DNA of 36,318 nt from NCBI GenBank assembly GCA_030669585.1, contig DAOVDI010000014.1, positions 1 to 36,318 on the forward strand, written 5' to 3'. Shown here piece after piece: positions 9,896 through 18,242 of the stretch. Below the pieces are notes generated by a model, which was given only the letters and a program-made list of their open reading frames with translations, was not told the DNA's origin and searched no databases. Position 1 is the stretch's first letter. Each line of letters opens with the position of its first letter. Position numbers and translations under genes: made by a program. The stretch comes from Acidobacteriota bacterium. GTDB taxonomy: Bacteria; Acidobacteriota; Aminicenantia; Aminicenantales; Aminicenantaceae.

Positions 9896-10645
9896 ATGAA
9901 AAGAGTTTTTAACTGGACGGTTAATGTGAGTCTTATATTTATAGCCGCCTCCGCACTGACATATACAATCCATTATCTTCTTTTCCGTGATACACATCAT
10001 ATTTTTATTTACATGATTGGAGACTTTGGTTTTCTTTTCATAGATGTACTGCTGGTTGTTTTATTTATCGAGCGCATTCTTTCCCGCAGAGATAAGCAAT
10101 CAATGATGAAGAAGTTAAATATGATTATCGGCACCTTCTTCAGTGAAGTCGGGATGGATTTACTCAAAAAGTTTTCGGCCTTTGTGAATAATGCAGAAAA
10201 TCTTGAGAAAAAATTGAAAATATCGCCTTTATGGAGAAAGAAGGACTTTCAGAAGGCTATTACTGCAGCTCAAGAGTTTTCTTATGAAATAAAAATTGAT
10301 AAAGACAAATTATGCGAGCTCCGTGATTTTCTTCTTGATAAGCGCTCATTCATGATGCGATTGCTGGAAAATCCAAATCTACTCGAGCATGAAAGTTTTA
10401 CAGACCTCTTGTGGGCAATCTTTCATCTTACCGAAGAACTGGCCTTTAGAAAGGACAAGTTAGAAGAACTTCCCCAAGAGGATTATAATCATATTGCCAA
10501 TGATTTGAAGCGGGCCTATTCACAAATCACCAGCGTGTGGATCGCTTACACAGGTCATCTTAAAGAAAGTTATCCATTCCTGTTTTCCCTGGCGGCGAGG
10601 ATCAATCCTATGGACCCGAATGCCACTCCAATTATATCCAGCTAA
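9896..10645 (+). CDS. Uncharacterised membrane protein
   Basis: 249 aa, SD AAAGGAG, two N-terminal hydrophobic segments, alpha-helical charged C-terminus; no family recognised. Confidence 0.65.
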   Translation: MKRVFNWTVNVSLIFIAASALTYTIHYLLFRDTHHIFIYMIGDFGFLFIDVLLVVLFIERILSRRDKQSMMKKLNMIIGTFFSEVGMDLLKKFSAFVNNAENLEKKLKISPLWRKKDFQKAITAAQEFSYEIKIDKDKLCELRDFLLDKRSFMMRLLENPNLLEHESFTDLLWAIFHLTEELAFRKDKLEELPQEDYNHIANDLKRAYSQITSVWIAYTGHLKESYPFLFSLAARINPMDPNATPIISS

Positions 10646-10780
10646 TACGGTGCTTCTATAAACGAGCCTTTAGGAGGTATTTAATGTCAGAAATCTTGGT
10701 ATAGCAAAAAGGCCTACAATTGAAGTCAGTAGAGATGAAAAAGTATTAGAAATATCGAAGTAAAGGATAAGGCAAAGAAA

Positions 10781-11287
10781 TCAGTTTTGTGCGGCAAGAG
10801 TTAAAATCCATCTGGCAAAAGACCTTGCGTCTTCCAGGTCGTTTCTATCAGGATGAGTGCTGGCAGAAACAGCCATTTCTGCCCAGACTTTATGTTCTGG
10901 CGATTTCTCCAGAACCTCAAGTGCCTGAGGAGAGACTTTTCCGCGGCATGAAAAACTGCCCAGTATTTTTGCTTTTGAGGCCAGCACAAACGCATATTCC
11001 AGGGCCTGTCGAGAAAGCCGGCTGCCGGTAAGCGACCCATAAGTTGAAAATAAAGCGATTTTTTTGTTCGGGGGAATATTTCTCAAGATTCCTTCAAGAG
11101 GGAAGGGAATGCTGTGAGAATAAACTGGGAATCCGATAAAAATAAGGCTGTATTCCTCGATTTCCTGTTCCTGAAGTTCATTAACAGGCTTGATTGCTTT
11201 ATTGCCTGCCAATGTCATATAGATAGCATCAGCAATTTTTTTTGTGTTTCCTGTATTGCTGAAATATGTTACAAGAGTTCTTGGCAT
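10781..11287 (-). CDS. Flavodoxin family protein
   Basis: MPRTLVTYFSNTGNTKKIADAI FMN-binding loop, FIGFPVYSHSIP, ALFSTYGSLTGSRL. Confidence 0.85.
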   Translation of the reverse strand: MPRTLVTYFSNTGNTKKIADAIYMTLAGNKAIKPVNELQEQEIEEYSLIFIGFPVYSHSIPFPLEGILRNIPPNKKIALFSTYGSLTGSRLSRQALEYAFVLASKAKILGSFSCRGKVSPQALEVLEKSPEHKVWAEMAVSASTHPDRNDLEDARSFARWILTLAAQN

Positions 11288-11369
11288 AAAAATACTCCCT
11301 GTCAGAATTTATAGCACAAAGGAATTTCCTTTTAGCTCCTCTGAGAATTAACTATCTTTATGTCCAATT

Positions 11370-11410
11370 TTTTGCTTTTGATATTAGTTTTTATTAATAT
11401 CAAAGCAAAA
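11370..11410. repeat. AT-rich hairpin, possible terminator downstream of the minus-strand glycosylase gene
   Basis: TTTTGCTTTTGATATTA ... TAATATCAAAGCAAAA imperfect inverted repeat with one bulge. Confidence 0.4.
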
Positions 11411-11435
11411 TATCATGGTCAATTACAGTTTCTAT

Positions 11436-12056
11436 TTATTTCAACACTTTACCTGTCTTTTTATACCACATATACAAGTCAAGTTCAGCAGAAGTTGTTC
11501 CCAATTTACATGCAATATCTATGAATTGTTTTTCTATTGCCAAATAAATATTCTTTGATAAATTCTTAGGTTTTTGTTTGATATAACCCTGTTCATCCAA
11601 TAAATTAATAATGTGCCTGTCAAGTATAGCATAATCAAAATACCCAACATTTCTTAAGAAGTGGCTGCTTTCTTTCCACCCAAGGCCCTTTATGTTTTTA
11701 ACCAACCATTCTCTTGGCTCTTTTTCTTTCTTTATAATTTCTTTTATATTTTTATGTTTTCTTGCTTCGATTATGTATTTGGTTTTTTTGTTATGAAAAC
11801 GGTGTTTGTTTCTTTTTATGCAATTATATAAACTATCTTGAGGCTTACTCAAAAAGCCGTTAGCACCAAATTCTTCTTGAATGCTGAGTGCTGTGCGTGC
11901 TTTTGAATTTGCTGTTAGAATACAAAAACACAACTCACAGAACCAGTCGTCATTTCCTTTTTTACCAAGGTCTTCAAATTCTTTTAATCTTTTGTTTACT
12001 GTTTTTGAAATAGGTGATTGCTTTAGCTTTTTTATTGTTTTAATTAGTTGATTCAC
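11436..12056 (-). CDS. N-glycosylase/DNA lyase, Ogg2-type (archaeal-type 8-oxoguanine DNA glycosylase)
   Basis: HhH-type motif region NIKGLGWKESSHFLRNVGYFDYAILDRHIINLL with catalytic K and D; 206 aa. Confidence 0.83.
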   Translation of the reverse strand: MNQLIKTIKKLKQSPISKTVNKRLKEFEDLGKKGNDDWFCELCFCILTANSKARTALSIQEEFGANGFLSKPQDSLYNCIKRNKHRFHNKKTKYIIEARKHKNIKEIIKKEKEPREWLVKNIKGLGWKESSHFLRNVGYFDYAILDRHIINLLDEQGYIKQKPKNLSKNIYLAIEKQFIDIACKLGTTSAELDLYMWYKKTGKVLK

Positions 12057-12270
12057 GAAGATCCCCAGTTTTGTCGATTACATCTGTAAAAAAAAGATCA
12101 AGAATTTACCCAAAAATTCGAGCTTGAAAGTGTAGCAGAATGGAGGAAATACTGTAAAGAATAAAAATATGGTGCTTCCTCAGGAAAGTGTTGTTACTTG
12201 ATCAAACATACTCACCAAGTTATTATTTTCAATCTAGTTAGGAATAACTATATAATTGGGAAAATGAATA

Positions 12271-12630
12271 ATGAAGTATAAGCCCGTAAAGGATCGCTGC
12301 TGCCAGAATGAAAAATGCCAGAATTATCGCAATATTAAAACACTCCTGAATCAGGTGATCGATTCTTGCCGAATAGTAAATCCCTTCATCTTCACAACCG
12401 ATGGTTTTGAGCCTTATTCTTGGGTTGCTAAAAGCTTTTTGAATTCTATTTGTTTGTATGCGCAAGTCATCAAGAAACGCCGGAAGAATCGTGTCATTAA
12501 AGTAGAACGACAATTGATCATTGGGACCAAACAAAAGATGGAACAACTCCTGTTTGAATCAGAGGATTCCTCTACAATCAACACATCATTTATGGAGCGA
12601 CTTAATCTTTTCCTCCAAGTAAAAGTATGA
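12271..12630 (+). pseudogene. Remnant of IS1-like transposase
   Basis: FIFTTDGFEPYSWVAKSFLNSICLYAQVIKKRRKNRVIKVERQLIIGTKQKMEQLLFESEDSSTINTSFMERLNL resembles the C-terminal half of IS1-type transposases; no complete catalytic domain. Confidence 0.7.
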
Positions 12631-12637
12631 GTTCGGA

Positions 12638-13507
12638 TTATTTTTTACGACACGTCAGGCTAACGGTTTTGGAATTGTTGTTTAAGTTTGATTCATTGGC
12701 CACATTGTTTACATTGATGATCGTCATTTTTACACTGAGAGTTTCCTGTGGGTTCAGTGCACGTTTGAATCCTGTGAGGCTAACCGAAGCCCCGGGAGTT
12801 TTTAACAATTTTGAAGGATCTACTACATTTAATGTATAGCCTCCCCAGCCTGAGTTTTCAGCAATGGCCTGGACTGCGACACTATCATTCGGAGGCAGAT
12901 TATACGCACCATCAGCAACACCTGCAGATCCCTGGTTTTTAATGGTCACTTTAACCATACAATTTTTGTCCAGTTCGATTCTCTCCACAATCAGGTCACA
13001 TTGTTTTTGGCGGCACGTCAGGCTAACGGTTTTGGAATTGTTGTTTAAGTTTGATTCATTGGCCACATTGTTTGTATTGATGATCATCATTTTTACACTG
13101 AGAATTTCCTGTGGATTCAGTGCACGTTTGAATCCCGTGAAGCTGACCGAAGCCCCGGGAGTTTTTAATAACTTTTTAGGATCGACTATATTTAATATAT
13201 AGCCTCCCCAGCCTGAGTTTTCAGCAATGGCCTGGATTGCAACACCTGTTTTTGGTGGACTGTCATAAGCAGCATCAGCAACACCTGCAGATCCCTGGTT
13301 TTTAATGGTCACTTTAACCATACAATTTTTGTCCAGTTCGATTTTCTCCACAATCAAATCGCATTTTTTTAATTTGATTTTCTGGGGTACAGGTTTTTTA
13401 AACTTTTGTTGTTCCCCTGCGCTAGCTATTCCGAACAGAGTGAATCCAAATAAAAAGATCATCATTGTGATTAATTGAATTTGGTATGTTTGGAAATGTT
13501 TTCTCAT
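12638..13507 (-). CDS. Secreted protein with two tandem CARDB-like domains
   Basis: N-terminal signal sequence (MMIFLFGFTLFGIASAG); repeated CDLIVEKIELDKNCMVKVTIKNQGSAGVAD...NVANESNLNNNSKTVSLTC. Confidence 0.82.
   Translation of the reverse strand: MRKHFQTYQIQLITMMIFLFGFTLFGIASAGEQQKFKKPVPQKIKLKKCDLIVEKIELDKNCMVKVTIKNQGSAGVADAAYDSPPKTGVAIQAIAENSGWGGYILNIVDPKKLLKTPGASVSFTGFKRALNPQEILSVKMMIINTNNVANESNLNNNSKTVSLTCRQKQCDLIVERIELDKNCMVKVTIKNQGSAGVADGAYNLPPNDSVAVQAIAENSGWGGYTLNVVDPSKLLKTPGASVSLTGFKRALNPQETLSVKMTIINVNNVANESNLNNNSKTVSLTCRKK
12651..13372. repeat. Tandem ~363-bp direct repeat encoding the two CARDB-like domains
   Basis: GTCAGGCTAACGGTTTTGGAATTGTTGTTTAAGTTTGATTCATTGGCCACATTGTTT occurs at 12654 and again at 13017 (period 363 = 121 codons), with similarity along the unit. 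Confidence 0.9.
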
Positions 13508-13692
13508 TTTTCCCTCCTTTTTTTTATTTTATTTTTAAGATCAATCTTTTTCGGATTAATTTTCTCCTCATCGAATTAATCTCACTTAATATAATTATAT
13601 AAAAATAAATAAAATAAATCTTAAAAAAAATAAATTTCATAAAAAAAATAACGCTAGTGTACAATCTTGTTCGCAACTTTTGATTTAAGGAG

Positions 13693-13760
13693 GTAGCCAT
13701 CGCAAACTCTTTTCTATTAAAAAAACAAATTCATTGAAAGGGGTAATTAACGATGGCTAC
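13693..13760. repeat. Perfect 10-bp inverted repeat with 48-nt spacer
   Basis: GTAGCCATCG (13693-13702) and CGATGGCTAC (13751-13760). Confidence 0.6.
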
Positions 13761-13878
13761 TAGTAAAAATCATCGGGGTTTTAAAAAAAAATTCTAGTGG
13801 AGTTCATAGGATGGGAATCCAAAATGTCTTAAAAAAAAGAATGGATCGGCTCCAGCTGGCAGAGATGCAAGGTCCATT

Positions 13879-14534
13879 TTATGCGCAACATCCTGGCCAA
13901 ATCACACGATTTCCGATTCTAAGAAATACTCCTCTCTCTTCGGCTGCCATCAAGAGTTCCTGCTGGACACGTTGTGGAGGGGGAGGCCGTTCAGCCATGA
14001 AGGTGAGTTTGAGGTGATCGATAATTTTGTAACTTTATGATCTTCTATGAAAGTGATGATTGACATCTGGCCTCTACACGAGGGGCACAACAAAGGATCA
14101 ACTTCATAGACTTTTCTTATCATCTCCGCCCAGCCTTTGGAGGGCACATATTTCCCACAGAGACAGAGATCAGAGAGGAGGTGCCTTTTGTACTTGAAAA
14201 ATATCCTCAGCATCTTTGGGACAGTGAATACCACCTGGCGGTGGTGTATATCCAATACAAGTTCTTCCCGCATCCATTCGCCCCACTCTTCGCGTCTTTT
14301 GGCATGACATGACGGACAAAATCCCCGGCCGTGACAAGAAAACATCAGCAGCCTCTCCAGGCCACAATCTTTACACTGAATCCGCGCAAATCCGTTCTTC
14401 GGATTACAGCAATCAAGGTATTTATTCACAACATCCTGTATTATGGGACGTAAGTACCCATACTCCTTTGTAGATAGATCGTATGAATTAATACAGTTAG
14501 ATTCGATTGATCCAAAATAATTTGGAACTTGCAT
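13879..14534 (-). pseudogene. Decayed IS91-family transposase (internal deletion plus frameshift)
   Basis: N-terminal zinc-binding region (CKDCGLERLLMFSCHGRGFCPSCHAKRREEW, HHRQVVFTVPKMLR) joined directly to the C-terminal MIRKVYEVDPLLCPSCRGQMSIITFIEDHKV; past a frameshift the other frame reads KIIDHLKLTFMAERPPPPQRVQQELLMAAEERGVF. Confidence 0.85.
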
Positions 14535-14546
14535 TTAACTACAAAT

Positions 14547-14563
14547 TAATTATAAAATAATTA
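14547..14563. promoter_or_regulatory. AT-rich palindrome at the BrnT start codon, candidate autoregulatory operator
   Basis: TAATTAT-AAA-ATAATTA perfect 7-3-7 inverted repeat immediately before/overlapping the ATG. Confidence 0.35.
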
Positions 14564-14862
14564 TGAAAGACGTACGATTTGAGTGGGACAGAAAAAAGGA
14601 TCTAGCCAATTTTCGGAATCACGGTGTTGAATTTGATGAGGCCAAAACTGTTTTTTATGATGAACATGCAATTGAATTTTATGATAAAGATCATTCTTTG
14701 AAGGAAGCCCGCTTTTTGATGATAGGATTGAGCTCAAAATTTAGGATACTGCTTGTGAGTTATACAGTAAGGGAAGGAATTGATGAAGATTTAATTAGAA
14801 TAATATCTTCTCGAAAGGCGACAAAAAGCGAACAGAAAGTCTATTTTGAGAGATCAATATGA
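14563..14862 (+). CDS. brnT: BrnT-family ribonuclease toxin
   Basis: FEWDRKKDLANFRNHGVEFDEAKTVFYDEHAIEFYDKDHS...RIISSRKATKSEQKVYFE. Confidence 0.92.
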   Translation: MKDVRFEWDRKKDLANFRNHGVEFDEAKTVFYDEHAIEFYDKDHSLKEARFLMIGLSSKFRILLVSYTVREGIDEDLIRIISSRKATKSEQKVYFERSI

Positions 14863-15083
14863 AAAAAGAATACAATCTTAACAAGATGAAAGGTAGAAAA
14901 AACCCCTATGCAAATCGTCTGAAAAAACAGATAACGATTCGTTTGGATAATACTACAATAGAATATTTCAAAAAGCTTGCCAGTGAAACGGGATTCTCAT
15001 ACCAGACGCTTATTAATCTGTATCTGACGGACTGCGCTGAAAATCATAAGAAGCTAAAAGTCCAGTGGATCAAGCCCAGCTAA
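14859..15083 (+). CDS. BrnA/CopG-like antitoxin
   Basis: Overlaps brnT by 4 nt; RLKKQITIRLDNTTIEYFKKLASETGFSYQTLINLYLTDCA. Confidence 0.87.
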   Translation: MKKEYNLNKMKGRKNPYANRLKKQITIRLDNTTIEYFKKLASETGFSYQTLINLYLTDCAENHKKLKVQWIKPS

Positions 15084-15288
15084 TAAATAGCAACTACTCG
15101 GTTTTAAACAGGTTCTCGATTTCATTAAAAAGGGATCTTGCTTAAAGGACTTCAAAGCCCTTCCTTGTTCTCCCACCAGGTTGATCTCAAGAATTGAAGA
15201 TGAAACATTTCAAAAACTCCTGCGTATAAGATAGTGAACGGTTGATCAGTCGTTTACAGAACAAACTAATCATGTTAGGAGGCTCAAC

Positions 15289-16191
15289 ATGAGAAAAATA
15301 ACAATTATTTTCCTTGCTTTTTGGCTGGCCGCATTGACTTCCCCCAGTATATCAGGAGAATCGCTCCAAACAGAACTCATCCCCACAGAGGCCAGATGGC
15401 TCATTCACATTGATGTCGAAAAATTCGCAAAGACAGAATTGAAACAAATTTTGGAAAAAAATTCTGAAAATGATCTCGGCAGAGAAATCATGGGAATCGA
15501 AAAGACCACGGGCATCGATTTTTTCAGCGACATTTCCGCTGTCACGTTAATCGGCATGAACCACGAGAATAACGAACCTGTCGTGGCATTCTCCGGCAAC
15601 CTAGACAAAACCCACCTGCTCGGTCTGCTCAAAGAAGAGGAATCCCTGAATAAATTTAATTACGGTAATTTCCTCATTTACAACTGGGATGACGACGAAT
15701 ACGGCGTTTTTGCCAATGATAACCTTTTAATATTTTCAGAGAATCGCAGTGGGCTCGAAAAAGTTCTCGACACTTTATCGGGAAAAGGGAAAAATTTTTC
15801 CGGGACTACTTTACAAAGACAGTTCAGGGCTTTATCTCCGGATACATTTCTTATCGCCGCGGCCGGAAATGTGTCCGATTTGCTCGAAGAAGATGACGAT
15901 GATTTTGGAGCGCTCATCCTCAAGAAGACAGAATCCGCTTTTTTCTCGGCCAACGAGCAGAACAGCAAAGTGAAACTGCAGTTATCTCTTCAAACGGATT
16001 CTCCTGAAACGGCGACCAAGATGGGAAGTATGGTCACAGGCCTGAAGGCGTTTCTCTCCATGAATGACAAAATCGATTCCGAATGGGATATTGTCAAGTC
16101 ACTCAAAGTTTTCGCAAAAGACACGACCGTCGTGCTTGAATCACAAGGTTCTGTTGAAGAACTACTCAACGTTTTTTTAGGGAAAAAATAA
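15289..16191 (+). CDS. Secreted protein of unknown function
   Basis: Signal peptide MRKITIIFLAFWLAALTSPSISG; 300 aa; SD AGGAGG; precedes the sigma factor gene. Confidence 0.7.
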   Translation: MRKITIIFLAFWLAALTSPSISGESLQTELIPTEARWLIHIDVEKFAKTELKQILEKNSENDLGREIMGIEKTTGIDFFSDISAVTLIGMNHENNEPVVAFSGNLDKTHLLGLLKEEESLNKFNYGNFLIYNWDDDEYGVFANDNLLIFSENRSGLEKVLDTLSGKGKNFSGTTLQRQFRALSPDTFLIAAAGNVSDLLEEDDDDFGALILKKTESAFFSANEQNSKVKLQLSLQTDSPETATKMGSMVTGLKAFLSMNDKIDSEWDIVKSLKVFAKDTTVVLESQGSVEELLNVFLGKK

Positions 16192-16214
16192 GCCGGAGCC
16201 GATTTTTTCAGCTC

Positions 16215-16826
16215 ATGAACGATACAACGAAGCTGACAACCGACGAAGAGCTGGCTCTGGAAGCCCAGGCCGGCTCTCGCCGCTGCTTCGAGGAGCTTAT
16301 CACACGATACAGCTCCAAGCTTTTTCACTTCCTTCGCCCTAAAATCTCGAATGTTTCAGATATCGAAGACATCATCCAGGAGACATTCTATAAACTCTAT
16401 AAAAATATCTTTCGTTATGATCCCAAATGGAAATTTTCGACCTGGCTCTACACGGCGGTCAACAGGCAGGCCATCAGCCATTACCGCTCCAAACAAAATA
16501 AAAATATCCATGGGATGCCTATCCAAACCGATGCGGACCCTGCTGACACACTGATCCAGGAGACACAGAATCAAAATGTGTGGAAATTGGCTCAGAATCT
16601 CAAGGCTAACCAGTACGAAGTCCTCTGGCTTCGCTATGTCGAAGACCTGTCTTTAAAAGAAATCGCCAGAATTATGCGGAAATCTCACACAGCGGCCCGG
16701 CTTCTTCTTCACAGGGCCCGTCTGAATCTTGGAAAACAGTTCCAGAAAGATCCGGAGTTCGGACAATATCTCATCCATCCCAATCCGGAAGGACAAAAAA
16801 TGTTTTACAGGGAGAATAGAGGATGA
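16215..16826 (+). CDS. ECF-type RNA polymerase sigma factor
   Basis: Sigma region 2 (DIEDIIQETFYKLYKNIFRYDPKWKFSTWLYTAVNRQAISHYRS) and region 4 (YEVLWLRYVEDLSLKEIARIMRKSHTAARLLLHRAR). Confidence 0.92.
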   Translation: MNDTTKLTTDEELALEAQAGSRRCFEELITRYSSKLFHFLRPKISNVSDIEDIIQETFYKLYKNIFRYDPKWKFSTWLYTAVNRQAISHYRSKQNKNIHGMPIQTDADPADTLIQETQNQNVWKLAQNLKANQYEVLWLRYVEDLSLKEIARIMRKSHTAARLLLHRARLNLGKQFQKDPEFGQYLIHPNPEGQKMFYRENRG

Positions 16827-17347
16827 TCTGTTTTATTTCAAAATGGTTGATATCGGGTGCGCTTGATTCGCACAGGGCCATTCCCGGATTTCTCCGGCCA
16901 CACATCAATCGATGTGTCTCATGCCGGGATTTCATCCAGATCTCCCAGACTTTAGAAAAACGAGCCGTTAAGGACGCACAGTTTATCATTAAGAAGACTC
17001 CGGACTCGCTTCTGGAAAAAGTGAAAGAACAGCCGTTCCAGCCGGTTGAACAAAAAAGACAAACCTGGGGGCCGCGCAAACTGATCCCTGTCGTCTCGGT
17101 TTCACTGGCGGCCATCCTCCTTGCTGTTTTTCTACTTTTCCAACCTTCCAAGGCTCCCTCTTTAGGCATGAATTCCTTATTTATGTTCGGGAGAGATTTG
17201 CTGCCGGGAGGAACCATTCAAAGACTGGCTTCTCAAATCGAGTCTCCCTATGATGCTGAGTGGAACAGCCTGAAAAAGAATGTAAAATCCGCAGCCGATC
17301 ATCTTAGAGCTCAACTTGATCTGAAAATAGGGCCTAACAAACGGTAA
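16823..17347 (+). CDS. Probable anti-sigma factor with zinc-binding motif and one TM helix
   Basis: ATGA overlap with the sigma gene; HINRCVSC matches Hx3Cx2C; hydrophobic LIPVVSVSLAAILLAVFLLF. Confidence 0.68.
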   Translation: MICFISKWLISGALDSHRAIPGFLRPHINRCVSCRDFIQISQTLEKRAVKDAQFIIKKTPDSLLEKVKEQPFQPVEQKRQTWGPRKLIPVVSVSLAAILLAVFLLFQPSKAPSLGMNSLFMFGRDLLPGGTIQRLASQIESPYDAEWNSLKKNVKSAADHLRAQLDLKIGPNKR

Positions 17348-17603
17348 CAAGCCTTTATCTGCGATTGGTTGCGCTACCCTGAATCAGATGCGTGATATGT
17401 GTAGGCCTTTGTCATATGCGGTTGGATAAAATTGCTTGTCAGAGGGAGAAGTACCCATATCAAGAGATTGAGAGTTGTCGCTTAACCTGTTGGGGAGAGC
17501 GATCAACGCAGAATCTGGCGGGATGACGTAAGGTCTTGCAGTGTTGCCACAACAACATGCGCACCAACAACTTACACGAATTATAAATTTTCCGATTTTT
17601 CCC

Positions 17604-17648
17604 TTGACAATTGTGACACTGTGTCGTATTGATACGACATCATGTCGT
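17604..17648 (+). promoter_or_regulatory. Promoter (TTGACA 17604-17609 / TATTGA 17627-17632) overlapped by a chain of palindromic operators
   Basis: GACAC-T-GTGTC (17615-17625), GTCGTAT-TG-ATACGAC (17623-17638), ACGACAT-C-ATGTCGT (17634-17648), all perfect. Confidence 0.7.
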
Positions 17649-17678
17649 TTTAAAGTGTTGCCATTGAGGAGACCTAGA

Positions 17679-18071
17679 ATGAAACAACCGCCGCTGGCTA
17701 ATGCGGAATTGGCGATTATGAAACTTCTTTGGAATGAAGACCTATTGACTGCCCGGAAGATGCGCGAGCAGCTCTATCCTGACGCGTCCAAAGCGCAGCA
17801 CGGGACCGTTCAAAGACTGCTGCAGCGACTGGAAGATAAGGGATATGTTGAGCGCGACCGCACTCTGCCTGTTCATTTCTTCTCCGCTAAGATCGATCGC
17901 CAGACCTATGCGCGTAATCAATTGGAATCACTCGCTGCTAAGTTGACTGGAGGTTCGCTTGCGTCGCTAATTACATATCTCGTGGAGGGCAAAAAGTTGT
18001 CTCCCAAAGAGCTCAGTCGGCTTCGGGTTATCCTCGATGACTATCGGGCGAAGGAGGATCAGCATGATTGA
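17679..18071 (+). CDS. BlaI/MecI/CopY-family transcriptional repressor
   Basis: PPLANAELAIMKLLWNEDLLTARKMREQLYPDASKAQHGTVQRLLQRLEDKGYVERDR; ATG at 17679 with GAGGAG upstream preferred over the longer ORF start at 17541. Confidence 0.9.
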   Translation: MKQPPLANAELAIMKLLWNEDLLTARKMREQLYPDASKAQHGTVQRLLQRLEDKGYVERDRTLPVHFFSAKIDRQTYARNQLESLAAKLTGGSLASLITYLVEGKKLSPKELSRLRVILDDYRAKEDQHD

Positions 18072-18168
18072 TCTCCTTTTCCAGACTGCGCTCAGCAACG
18101 TGAATGAACCGCCTTATGACACATTTTTTTTGGAAGAATTAGCTTCTTTGATCGGTCTAATGAAATGA
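18064..18168 (+). pseudogene. Stub that may be the beginning of a BlaR1/MecR1-like (M56) sensor peptidase gene
   Basis: ATG overlapping the repressor's 3' end; MIDLLFQTALSNVNEPPYDTFFLEELASLIGLMK-stop; the opening residues resemble M56 starts and the position is that of the usual partner. Confidence 0.4.
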
Positions 18169-18242
18169 AAGCTTTTCAAATGGATAACACAGAGCCAAGT
18201 CTTAAGGATATAAACATTAAATAAAATCGCTAGGAAAAGAAC

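Noticed and set aside
10684-10763. Small ORF after AGGAGGT (ATGTCAGAAATCTTGGTATAG)
   Set aside because: Only six codons; another frame gives NLGIAKRPTIEVSRDEKVLEISK without a start; probably decayed sequence but nothing identifiable.
17348-17540. Possible mobile-element or intron remnant upstream of the BlaI-type gene
   Set aside because: No ORF, repeat or motif I could recognise; left as unexplained intergenic DNA.
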